Source of the DNA: Promicromonosporaceae bacterium
GTDB lineage: Bacteria > Actinomycetota > Actinomycetes > Actinomycetales > Cellulomonadaceae
DNA length: 64,000 nt
Assembly (NCBI GenBank): GCA_009783295.1
Contig: WRHK01000001.1
Span: 62,001 to 126,000 of the forward strand
Direction of reading: 5' to 3'
The number at the start of each line of letters is the position of its first letter. Position 1 is the first letter of the stretch. The position numbers and the translations under genes were made by a program. The notes under the pieces were generated by a model. It saw nothing but the letters and a program-made list of their open reading frames with translations, made no database searches and had not been told where the DNA came from. This document shows, one piece after another, positions 51,810 to 59,191 of the stretch.

Positions 51810-54040
51810 CCGCCCTGCCCTACCTGGACCCCACCCTGCCCGTCGCCGAGCGCGTCGCGGACCTGCTCGGCCGCATGACCGCCGAGGAGAAGGTCGGGCA
51901 GATGCTCCAGCTCGACGCGCGGGACGACGTCGTCGACCACGTGCTGCACAAGCACGTCGGCTCGATCCTGCACACCTCCCCCGAGCGCGTGCTGCAGGCG
52001 CACGACCTCACCGACCAGACCCGGCTGGGCATCCCCCTGCTGATCGGCGAGGACTGCATCCACGGGCACTCGTTCTTCGAGGGCGCGACGATCTTCCCCA
52101 CGCAGCTGGGCATGGCGGCGTCCTGGGACCCGGCGCTCGTGGAGCGCATGGCGCGGGCCACGGCCGTCGAGGTGGCCGCCACCGGCATCCACTGGACGTT
52201 CTCGCCCGTGCTGTGCATCGCCCGCGACCTGCGCTGGGGCCGCATCGACGAGACGTTCGGCGAGGACCCCCACCTCATCGGCGAGCTCGCCTCGGCCGCC
52301 GTGCGCGGCTACCAGGGCGACGGGCTCACCGACCCCACGGCCATCCTCGCCACGGCCAAGCACTTCGCCGGGTACTCCGAGACGCAGGGCGGGCGCGACG
52401 CGTCCGAGGCCGACATCTCGCGGCGCAAGCTGCGCTCCTGGTTCCTGCCGCCGTTCGAGCGCGTGGCCCGCGAGGGCTGCCGCACGTTCATGCTCGGCTA
52501 CCAGACCACCGACGGCGTGCCGATCACCATCAACGACTGGCTGCTCACCGACGTGCTGCGCGGCGAGTGGGGCTACACCGGCACGCTCATCACCGACTGG
52601 GACAACGTGGGCCGCATGGTCTGGGAGCAGAAGGTGCAGCCCGACCACGCCCACGCCGCGGCCGCAGCCGTCAAGGCCGGCAACGACATGGTGATGACCA
52701 CGCCGCAGTTCTTCGAGGGCGCGCTCGAGGCGATCGAGCTGGGGCTGCTCGAGGAGAAGGAGCTCGACGAGGCCGTCTCGCACATCCTCACGCTCAAGTT
52801 CGAGCTCGGGCTGTTCGAGGACCGCCGCCGGCCCGCGCCCGAGCGGATCGCCGACGTGCTCGGGTCGCACCAGGACCTCAACCTCGAGGTGGCGCGCCGC
52901 TCGCTGGTGCTGCTGCAGAACTCCGGCGTGCTGCCGCTCCCGGCCGCGCCGGACGCCAAGGTCGCCGTCGTCGGGCCCCTCGCCGACGACGCCCAGACGC
53001 AGCTCGGCGACTGGGCCGGCAACAGCGGCCAGGCCGGCTGGATCCCCGACGGCCACCCGCGCGAGATGATCACCACCGTGCTCGACGGGCTGCGCGCCCA
53101 CGTGCCCGCCGGATGGGAGGTCACCCACGCCCGCGGCGCCGAGATCCTCACGCTCGAGGAGGACCCCGAGGGCCCGTTCTTCCCCGACGGGCAGCCGCGA
53201 CCCCCGGTCGTGGTGCCGGCCGCGCCGGACGCCGACCTGGTCGCCGAGGCGGTCGCAGCGGCGGCGGACGCGGACTACGTGGTGGCCGTCGTGGGCGACC
53301 GGATCGAGCTGGTGGGCGAGGGCCGCTCCACCGCGACGCTCGACCTGATCGGCGGGCAGGTCGCGCTGCTCGACGCGCTCGCCGCCACCGGCAAGCCGCT
53401 GGTCGTGGTGCTGCTCGCGTCCAAGCCGCTGGTGCTGCCGCCGTCGGCGCTCGGGGCCGAGGCGATCCTGTGGGTCGCCAACCCCGGCATGCGCGGCGGC
53501 CAGGCGATCGCCGAGCTGCTGCTCGGCGAGATCGAGCCCAGCGGGCGCCTGCCCATCTCGTTCGCGCGGCACGTGGGCCAGCAGCCGACGTACTACAACC
53601 AGGTGCGCGGCCAGCACGGCGACCGGTACGCCGACCTCACGCAGTCGCCGGCGTTCGCGTTCGGCGACGGCCTGTCGTTCACCACGATCGAGTACTCCGC
53701 GCTGGAGCTCGACGCGACCGAGCTGTCGGCGTCGGCCACCGTGCGCGGGCACGTGACCCTGACGAACACGGGCACCCGCCCCGCCCTCGAGACCGTGCAG
53801 GTCTACGTGAGCGACCTGGTGACGTCGGCGTCGTGGGCCGACCGCGAGCTCAAGGCGTTCACGCAGGTCGAGGTGGCCCCGGGCACCTCGGTGACCGTGC
53901 CGCTGGAGCTGCCGGCGTCGGCGTGCACGATCGTGGACGCCCGCGGCGAGCGCGTCGTGGAGCCGGGAGCGTTCGAGCTCCAGGTGGGGCCGTCGTCCCG
54001 CGGGGAGTCGCTGCTGCGGGCACGCTTCACGATCCGCTGA
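51806..54040 (+). CDS. GH3 beta-glucosidase (probably cytoplasmic)
   Basis: A 744-residue glycoside hydrolase without a signal peptide, so it probably acts on imported oligosaccharides. The barrel (about 10-340) holds ARDLRWGRIDETFGEDP, the substrate Lys-His pair in ATAKHFAGY, and the nucleophile Asp264 in LITDWDNVG. The alpha/beta sandwich (about 375-600) contains VVGPLADDAQTQLGDWAG and DRIELVGEGRSTATL with the likely acid/base Glu. The C-terminal fibronectin-like domain (about 640-744) includes HVTLTNTGTRPALETVQVYV. The usual nucleophile motif SDW is TDW here. Translationally coupled to the transporter by an ATGA overlap. Confidence 0.93.
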   Translation: MTALPYLDPTLPVAERVADLLGRMTAEEKVGQMLQLDARDDVVDHVLHKHVGSILHTSPERVLQAHDLTDQTRLGIPLLIGEDCIHGHSFFEGATIFPTQLGMAASWDPALVERMARATAVEVAATGIHWTFSPVLCIARDLRWGRIDETFGEDPHLIGELASAAVRGYQGDGLTDPTAILATAKHFAGYSETQGGRDASEADISRRKLRSWFLPPFERVAREGCRTFMLGYQTTDGVPITINDWLLTDVLRGEWGYTGTLITDWDNVGRMVWEQKVQPDHAHAAAAAVKAGNDMVMTTPQFFEGALEAIELGLLEEKELDEAVSHILTLKFELGLFEDRRRPAPERIADVLGSHQDLNLEVARRSLVLLQNSGVLPLPAAPDAKVAVVGPLADDAQTQLGDWAGNSGQAGWIPDGHPREMITTVLDGLRAHVPAGWEVTHARGAEILTLEEDPEGPFFPDGQPRPPVVVPAAPDADLVAEAVAAAADADYVVAVVGDRIELVGEGRSTATLDLIGGQVALLDALAATGKPLVVVLLASKPLVLPPSALGAEAILWVANPGMRGGQAIAELLLGEIEPSGRLPISFARHVGQQPTYYNQVRGQHGDRYADLTQSPAFAFGDGLSFTTIEYSALELDATELSASATVRGHVTLTNTGTRPALETVQVYVSDLVTSASWADRELKAFTQVEVAPGTSVTVPLELPASACTIVDARGERVVEPGAFELQVGPSSRGESLLRARFTIR

Positions 54041-54043
54041 CCC

Positions 54044-54110
54044 CCGCGAGATAGAGCCACCGGCCGCGAGATAGCGCCCTGGCCCGCGAGATAGCGCTCT
54101 ATCTCGCGGG
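54044..54110. repeat. Repeat cluster A: four copies of the CGCGAGATAGAGC element
   Basis: Copies are CCGCGAGATAGAGCC (54044-54058), CCGCGAGATAGCGCC (54064-54078), and a head-to-head pair at 54083-54110. All lie between the bglX-like stop and the phoH stop. The same element recurs at 57488-57563 and 59021-59180. Confidence 0.85.
54083..54110. terminator. Bidirectional terminator built from two inverted repeat copies
   Basis: Perfect 12-bp arms CCCGCGAGATAG and CTATCTCGCGGG with a CGCT loop sit between convergent genes, 8 bases from the phoH stop. The stem is made entirely of the short repeat. Confidence 0.7.
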
Positions 54111-54118
54111 CCTCGGAC

Positions 54119-55483
54119 TCACACCTCCAGCGTCTCCAGCATGTCCGTCACCAGGGCCGCGATCGGGCTGCGCTCCGAGCGGGTCAGGGTCACGTGCGCG
54201 AACAGCGGGTGGCCCTTGAGCTTCTCGATCACGGCCGCGACGCCGTCGTGCCGGCCGACGCGCAGGTTGTCGCGCTGCGCGACGTCGTGCGTGAGCACCA
54301 CGCGCGAGTTCTGGCCGATGCGGCTCAGCACCGTGAGCAGCACGTTGCGCTCCAGGGACTGGGCCTCGTCCACGATGACGAACGCGTCGTGCAGCGAGCG
54401 CCCGCGGATGTGCGTCAGGGGCAGCACCTCGAGCATCTCGCGGTGCACCACCTCGTCGACCACCTCGGGCGAGACGAGCGCGCCGAGGGTGTCGTAGACC
54501 GCCTGGGCCCACGGGTTCATCTTCTCGGACTCGCTGCCCGGCAGGTACCCGAGCTCCTGCCCGCCGACGGCGTACAGCGGCCGGAACACGACGACCTTGC
54601 GGTGCTGGCGCCGCTCCATGACCGCCTCGAGCCCGGCGCACAGCGCGAGCGCCGACTTGCCCGTGCCGGCGCGACCGCCGAGGGACAGGATGCCGATCGA
54701 CTCGTCGAGCAGCAGGTCGATGGCGACGCGCTGTTCCGCGGACCGCCCGTGCACACCGAACACGTCCTGGTCGCCGCGCACCAGCCGCACCTTCTTGTCG
54801 GCGGTCACGCGCCCCAGCGCCGACCCGCGCGGTGAGTGCACCACCAGCCCGGTGTGGACCAGCAGCGGGGACGCCGCCTCGACGACGCCGGGGTCGAGGT
54901 CGGCGACCTCGAGCTCCTGCTCCTCCCAGAGGCGGCCCATCTGTTCGTCGGACAAGTCGATGGCGCTCATCCCGGTCCACCCGGAGTCGACGGCCTGCTC
55001 GGCCCTGTACTCCTCGGCCTCGAGCCCGACGGCGGCCGCCTTGATCCGCATCGGAAGGTCCTTGGACACGACGGTGACGCGCCGCCCCTCCGAGGCGAGG
55101 TTGGCCGCGACGGCCAGGATCCGCGAGTCGTTGTCGCCCAGCCGGAACCCGGCCGGCAGCACCGCCGGGTCGACGTGGTTGAGCTCCACGCGCAGCGTGC
55201 CGCCGGCGTCACCGATCGGCAGAGGCAGGTCCAGGCGGCCGTGCTGGATGCGCAGCTCGTCCAGGATGCGCAACGCCGAGCGGGCGAAGTAGCCCAGCTC
55301 GGCGTGGTGCCTCTTGCCCTCGAGCTCCGTCACGACCACGACCGGGAGCACGACGTCGTGCTCGGCGAACCGGAACAGCGCCCGCGGGTCGGACAGGAGG
55401 ACGGAGGTGTCGACGACGAACGTGCGGCGTCCGTCTCCGTCAGGCCCGTCGGCCTGTGCAGCGGTTGTCTCGTTGGTGTCCAC
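54119..55483 (-). CDS. PIN-PhoH fusion protein (PhoH2 family)
   Basis: A 454-residue protein. The N-terminal PIN RNase-like domain (about 20-160) has [31 protein letters not shown] and [14 protein letters not shown], giving the acidic triad. The C-terminal PhoH ATPase domain (about 245-450) has Walker [14 protein letters not shown] and Walker [37 protein letters not shown]. PhoH2 proteins unwind and cleave RNA; the gene is widespread in actinobacteria. The GTG start is supported by GGAGGGAGC six bases upstream. The intergenic region in front is nearly 300 bases and structured. Confidence 0.92.
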   Translation of the reverse strand: MDTNETTAAQADGPDGDGRRTFVVDTSVLLSDPRALFRFAEHDVVLPVVVVTELEGKRHHAELGYFARSALRILDELRIQHGRLDLPLPIGDAGGTLRVELNHVDPAVLPAGFRLGDNDSRILAVAANLASEGRRVTVVSKDLPMRIKAAAVGLEAEEYRAEQAVDSGWTGMSAIDLSDEQMGRLWEEQELEVADLDPGVVEAASPLLVHTGLVVHSPRGSALGRVTADKKVRLVRGDQDVFGVHGRSAEQRVAIDLLLDESIGILSLGGRAGTGKSALALCAGLEAVMERRQHRKVVVFRPLYAVGGQELGYLPGSESEKMNPWAQAVYDTLGALVSPEVVDEVVHREMLEVLPLTHIRGRSLHDAFVIVDEAQSLERNVLLTVLSRIGQNSRVVLTHDVAQRDNLRVGRHDGVAAVIEKLKGHPLFAHVTLTRSERSPIAALVTDMLETLEV

Positions 55484-55557
55484 GGGGATGCTCCCTCCGG
55501 CGCGGCAGCGCACTCGGTAGCTGGGGCAGGCGACCGGTCCCTGGGACGACCTCGTAC

Positions 55558-55584
55558 CGTCGGGCCGGTGCCGGCCCTCCGACG
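55558..55584. other. Palindrome in the phoH/55776 divergent region
   Basis: CGTCGGGCCGG and CCGGCCCTCCGACG fold around a TG turn with a three-base bulge. It may be an operator or an RNA element in the phoH leader. Confidence 0.4.
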
Positions 55585-55664
55585 CGGTGCATCGACACGA
55601 TGGGCTGGCCTCCCGGAGGACGACTGGGCGCCGTCCCTCCCGCCAAACTACGAAGGTGTGCTTC

Positions 55665-55681
55665 CGAGGGCTACGCCCTCG
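55665..55681. other. Short perfect hairpin in the phoH/55776 divergent region
   Basis: CGAGGGC and GCCCTCG arms enclose a TAC loop. With the palindrome at 55558 it is the only clear structure in the 292-base gap 55484-55775; no gene is seen there. Confidence 0.4.
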
Positions 55682-55775
55682 AGGGTGTGTCGCCGAGATG
55701 TCACGCGATGTTCACTCGCAGGGCGCCCGACGGCGTCAGGCCCCGGCGCGGGCCGGCGGGGTGCAGCATGGGGGC

Positions 55776-56198
55776 ATGACTGGGATCTCGCGCGACGTGG
55801 CGCAACAGCTCCGGGACGCGGGTCTCGCGTGGAAGCCGACGGCCGGTGACCGGTTCGTCGTGCTGTCCGAGGCCCGCGAGGAGGACGACGTCTTCACCGT
55901 CAGCGACATGGTGGTCGAGAAGCACGACCACCCGACGGGCACGATCCTCGGGTTCAACGGGACCACGGAGTGGGCGCTCGACTCGGTGCGGATCGAGGAC
56001 GCCCTGTGGCTGCCGCGCGAGGACCAGCTGCGCGACCTGCTCGGCCCGGCCTTCCGGTCGCTGGCCCGCTCCACGATGGGCTGGTACCAGGTGCTGGTCG
56101 AGGTGCCCGGCCGCCCGGAGCAGGTCTTCGACTCCGAGAACCCCGCCGACGCCTACGCGGAGGCGCTGCTCGCCCTGGTCAAGGCTGCCACCGCCTGA
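55776..56198 (+). CDS. Conserved actinobacterial protein of unknown function
   Basis: A 140-residue soluble protein. It starts TGISRDVAQQLRDAGLAWKPTAGDRFVV and has a beta-rich middle with FNGTTEWALDSV, then WLPREDQLRDLLGPAF and a C-terminal helix. I recognise this pattern from actinobacterial genomes, where it is sometimes labelled a pilus assembly protein without support; no CpaE features (receiver or ATPase domains) are present. CAGCAT lies six bases before the ATG. It is upstream of nhaA and possibly cotranscribed. Confidence 0.8.
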   Translation: MTGISRDVAQQLRDAGLAWKPTAGDRFVVLSEAREEDDVFTVSDMVVEKHDHPTGTILGFNGTTEWALDSVRIEDALWLPREDQLRDLLGPAFRSLARSTMGWYQVLVEVPGRPEQVFDSENPADAYAEALLALVKAATA

Positions 56199-56204
56199 GT
56201 TCGG

Positions 56205-56289
56205 TACCCTGGAGGGCGGCGAGCCGGGAAGTCTGGTCGGCGGCGCCGGCGGGAGCGCCGGCGTCCCCGTCGACCCGTGAGGCCCCCGC
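56205..56289 (+). promoter_or_regulatory. Structured 5' leader of nhaA, candidate cis-regulatory RNA
   Basis: A -10-like TACCCT (56205-56210) is followed by a leader of about 73 bases with nested potential stems: CCGGG/TCTGG (56224-56236), CGCCGGC/GCCGGCG (56244-56263) and outer GGTCG/CGACC (56235-56275, sharing bases with the first). The unpaired-looking motif GAGCCGGGAAGTCTGG lies near the 5' end. The ribosome site GAGG (56279-56282) lies directly after the last stem. Together these resemble a regulatory leader responding to Na+, pH or another signal; the ligand is inference. Confidence 0.5.
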
Positions 56290-57519
56290 ATGACCTTCTC
56301 CCGCTTCCGCGCCTGGCTCGACCGCGACGCCTCCGGCGGCGTGCTGCTGCTCGGCGCCGCCCTGCTCGGCCTGCTGCTGGCCAACTCCCCCTGGCGCGGC
56401 GCGTACGCGTCGCTCGCGGGGCTTCGCCTCGGGCCTGCCGCCCTGCACCTCGACCTCACGCTCGCGCAGTGGGCCGCCGACGGCCTGCTCGCCGTCTTCT
56501 TCCTCGCCGTGGGGCTGGAGCTCAAGCACGAGCTGGTCGCCGGGTCCCTGCGCGACCCGCGCCACGCGGGCGTCCCCGCGCTCGCCGCCGTCGGGGGCAT
56601 GGCTATGCCCGCGCTCGCGTTCGTGCTGGTGGAGACGCTGCTCGGCGACGCGCACGGCTTGCGGGGGTGGGCCATCCCCACGGCGACCGACATCGCCTTC
56701 GCGCTCGCGGTGCTCGCCGTGTTCGGGCGCGGGCTGCCGACGGCGGTCCGCACGTTCCTGCTGACGCTCGCCGTCGTCGACGACCTGCTCGCGATCCTCG
56801 TGATCGCTGTGTTCTACAGCGGCGGGGTGCACGCGCTCCCGCTGCTCGGCGCTGTCGTGGCGCTCGGGTTGGCGGGCCTGGTGGTGCGATCGCGGCGTCC
56901 GCGGTGGTGGGTGGTGGCGCCGCTCGCCGTGGCGGCGTGGGGGCTGCTGCACGCGAGCGGCGTGCACGCGACGGTCGCGGGGGTGGCGCTCGGGCTCCTC
57001 GTGCCGGCGCGTCCCGTGTTCGGGGAGCGCTCGGCCCGGGCCGAGCGGTGGGGGTCGCGGGTGGCGCCCTGGTCGCAGGGGGTGGCCCTGCCCGTGTTCG
57101 CGTTCTTCGCGGCGGGCGTGAACCTGGTCGACGGCGGTGGCTCGGCCCTGCTCCAACCGGTCGTGCTCGCCGTGGTGGTGGCCCTCGTGGCGGGCAAGGT
57201 GGCCGGGGTGCTCGGCACGGTCGCGCTGGTGACGCGGTGGACGCCGCTGCGGCTGCCCCGCGGGGTCGGCCTGCGCGACCTGCTGCCGGTCGGGCTGCTG
57301 GCGGGGATCGGCTTCACGGTGGCGCTGCTCGTGTCGGAGCTGTCGTACGGCCCGACGTCGGAGCGCACCGCGGGCGCGAAGGTGGCGGTGCTGCTGGCGT
57401 CGGCGCTGGCGGCGGGCGCGGGCGCGGTGACGCTGCGCACGGACGCGCGGCGTGACGGGGCGTCTGGAAGTCAGCCAGGGCCCCCTGCTCGCGAGATAGA
57501 GCCCGGGCCCGCGAGCTAG
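56290..57519 (+). CDS. nhaA: Na+/H+ antiporter NhaA
   Basis: A 409-residue inner-membrane antiporter with about twelve helices. The NhaA hallmarks are visible: LAVFFLAVGLELKHELVAGSL, PTATDIAFALAVLAVFG (unwound TM4) and LLTLAVVDDLLAILVIAVFY with the essential Asp-Asp pair. Near the end is LLAGIGFTVALLVSELSYG (TM10-11). The last dozen residues (PPAREIEPGPAS) and the stop codon are encoded by copies of the CGCGAGATAGAGC repeat, so the native C-terminus may have been shorter. Expression is probably controlled by the leader upstream. Confidence 0.94.
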   Translation: MTFSRFRAWLDRDASGGVLLLGAALLGLLLANSPWRGAYASLAGLRLGPAALHLDLTLAQWAADGLLAVFFLAVGLELKHELVAGSLRDPRHAGVPALAAVGGMAMPALAFVLVETLLGDAHGLRGWAIPTATDIAFALAVLAVFGRGLPTAVRTFLLTLAVVDDLLAILVIAVFYSGGVHALPLLGAVVALGLAGLVVRSRRPRWWVVAPLAVAAWGLLHASGVHATVAGVALGLLVPARPVFGERSARAERWGSRVAPWSQGVALPVFAFFAAGVNLVDGGGSALLQPVVLAVVVALVAGKVAGVLGTVALVTRWTPLRLPRGVGLRDLLPVGLLAGIGFTVALLVSELSYGPTSERTAGAKVAVLLASALAAGAGAVTLRTDARRDGASGSQPGPPAREIEPGPAS

Positions 57520-57563
57520 CACCGCGCTCGCCCAGAGAGCACTCCGACCGCGAGATAGAGGGC
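57488..57563. repeat. Repeat cluster B: copies of the CGCGAGATAGAGC element at the nhaA 3' end
   Basis: Copies include CGCGAGATAGAGC (57490-57502), the variant CCCGCGAGCTAGCACC (57508-57523) which supplies the nhaA stop TAG, a degenerate copy near 57526-57541, and CCGCGAGATAGAGG (57548-57561). The IS30 left end lies seven bases further. Confidence 0.82.
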
Positions 57564-57567
57564 GGAT

Positions 57568-58965
57568 TCAACTGGTCGTCGCAACACGTTGTTGTTCGAT
57601 AGATCGTAGGTGTTCGTCCCAGGCCTCTGCCGGAGTTCGCCAGCCGAGCCGCTTACGCGGCCTGGTGTTCAGGGCGTGGGCGACGGCGCTCAGGTCCGCG
57701 GCGTCCCATCGCGAGAGATCTGTCCCCTTCGGGAAGTATTGCCGGAGCAGCCCGTTCGTGTTCTCGTTCGTCCCGCGCTGCCACGGGCTGCGGGGATCGG
57801 CGAAGTAGACCTTGAGCCCGGTCTCGATCGTGAACTGCGCATGGGCCGACATCTCCTTGCCGCGGTCCCAGGTCAGCGATCGCTTCAGGTCGTCGGGCAT
57901 CGAAGCCAGCGCTTGTGCGAGTGCCTTGTTCATCGAGATGGCGCCATAGCCGGACAGGGCGGGGCCGTTCTTCACGATCGGCTGCTCACGCCAGCCTTCC
58001 TCCCGTGGCAGGTGGACAAGGGTGGTGTAGCCCGTTGTGCGCTCCACGACGGTCCCGATCGCGGACCTGTTGATGCCGATGATCAGGTCGCCCTCGTGGT
58101 GGCCGGGGACCGCCCGGTCTTCGGCTTCGGCGGGCCGTTCGCTGATCAGGACGTCCTCGGTGACGTGCGCCCAGGCAACCCGCTTGGAGCGGGCACGAGG
58201 CATCCGCAGCGCGCGCCCAGTGCGCAGGCACAGGACGAGCTCGCGCTTGAGCGCGCCGCGGGCCTCGATGAACAAGGCCTGGTAGATCGCCTCGTGGCTG
58301 ATCCGCATGGACTCATCATCGGGGAACTCGACCCTGAGCCGGTTGGAGATCTGCTCGGGACTCCATGCCTTGGCCCACCTCCGGTCCTCCCGGTGCGGCT
58401 TGTTCAGACCCTTCCACTCCCGCGCAGCCGGGCCCGCGACGATCACGCCGTCGGGCTTGCTGATGTGACCGGACAGCCGGTCCTCGACGTATTCACGCAG
58501 CCTCTGGTTCGCCGCGAGTTTCGCGGTCTTGGGCCGGCGGGCGAACAGCTCCGCCTTCCACTGCGCCACCGAGGCCCGGTAGTCCAGCTTCCCGCCACGG
58601 GTGGCGGCGTTGCGTCGCAGCTCCCTCGAGATCGTCGACGGACTCCTCCCGAGCGCAGTCGCGACCTCGCGAACGCCCTTGCCGAGCGCGTTGAGGATCG
58701 CGATCTCCTCACGCTCCGCGAACGACAGGTACCGGCCCGACGGAGCAGGCCAGGAGTACGGCGTCATCCCGCCAGCGTGGCGGAACCACCGCTGCCCTAC
58801 GGCCTGCGCCACGCCCACCGCGTCTGCGGCCTCCCGCGGCAACTTCCCCGTGGCGATCTCGTCCCAGAACTCCCGCTCCTTCGCGCGGTGGTGGCCCGGA
58901 TGCCCCGGCGAGCGCATCGGCCCGCGCTTAGCAACTTCCGTCTCCCACCTCGATGGTCGTCCCAC
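57568..58965 (-). CDS. IS30-family transposase
   Basis: A 465-residue DDE transposase. The N-terminal part contains an HTH (SFAEREEIAILNALGKGVREVATALGRSPSTISRELRRN, about 75-120). The catalytic core has HEGDLIIGINRSAIGTVVERTTGYTTLVHLP (first Asp), LTWDRGKEMSAHAQF (second Asp) and FADPRSPWQRGTNENTNGLLRQYFPKGTDLS (Glu). The GTG at 58965 has AGGAGG five bases upstream. The stop TGA lies inside the left terminal repeat. It appears intact and may be active. Confidence 0.93.
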   Translation of the reverse strand: MGRPSRWETEVAKRGPMRSPGHPGHHRAKEREFWDEIATGKLPREAADAVGVAQAVGQRWFRHAGGMTPYSWPAPSGRYLSFAEREEIAILNALGKGVREVATALGRSPSTISRELRRNAATRGGKLDYRASVAQWKAELFARRPKTAKLAANQRLREYVEDRLSGHISKPDGVIVAGPAAREWKGLNKPHREDRRWAKAWSPEQISNRLRVEFPDDESMRISHEAIYQALFIEARGALKRELVLCLRTGRALRMPRARSKRVAWAHVTEDVLISERPAEAEDRAVPGHHEGDLIIGINRSAIGTVVERTTGYTTLVHLPREEGWREQPIVKNGPALSGYGAISMNKALAQALASMPDDLKRSLTWDRGKEMSAHAQFTIETGLKVYFADPRSPWQRGTNENTNGLLRQYFPKGTDLSRWDAADLSAVAHALNTRPRKRLGWRTPAEAWDEHLRSIEQQRVATTS

Positions 58966-59004
58966 AACACCCTCCTGACCTCGGATGTTGCGACGACCGG
59001 TTGA
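57568..59004 (-). mobile_element. IS30-family insertion sequence
   Basis: Terminal inverted repeats are 57568-57586 (TCAACTGGTCGTCGCAACA) and 58986-59004 (TGTTGCGACGACCGGTTGA), differing at one position. One gene fills the element. No convincing target duplication can be read: flanks are GAT and GCC. It is embedded in repeat clusters B and C, which probably formed one array before insertion. Confidence 0.88.
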
Positions 59005-59020
59005 GCCTGGGGAGCACACG

Positions 59021-59180
59021 CCCGCGAGATAGAGCCCCGGACGGCGAGTTAGCACGTCGGATGCCCAGATAGAGCCCTCTCGGGCTCTATCCGGGCACGG
59101 CCGGGCTCTATCTCGGCGCCGTGGGCTCTATCTCGCGGGGCCACGCTCTATCTCGCGGGCGTGCGCTCTATCTCGCGGGG
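59021..59180. repeat. Repeat cluster C: about seven copies in two orientations of the CGCGAGATAGAGC element
   Basis: Forward copies are CCCGCGAGATAGAGCC (59021), a variant GGCGAGTTAGCACG (59043) and CCCAGATAGAGCCC (59064). Reverse copies begin with GGGCTCTATCC (59082) and continue at about 59103, 59124, 59145 and 59164, each reading GCTCTATCTCG. The copies at 59068-59091 form a hairpin with 10-bp arms (GATAGAGCCC/GGGCTCTATC, TCTC loop). The cluster ends 11 bases before the ramB stop, so it could terminate ramB. Confidence 0.85.
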
Positions 59181-59191
59181 AGCCGGGGCCA

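Noticed and set aside
55776-56198. Calling the 140-residue protein CpaE
   Set aside because: It lacks the receiver and ATPase domains of CpaE. The label sometimes seen for this family is unsupported.
56205-56289. Cobalamin riboswitch in the nhaA leader because of GCCGGGAAG
   Set aside because: The B12-box GCCACTG and the other conserved elements are absent and the leader is far too short.
57565-59007. Target duplication around the IS30 element
   Set aside because: The three bases on either side (GAT and GCC) differ, so no duplication can be claimed with these end positions.
57568-59180. CRISPR-like array from repeated CGCGAGATAGAGC
   Set aside because: Copies vary in sequence, spacing and orientation, are shorter than CRISPR repeats, and no cas gene is present.
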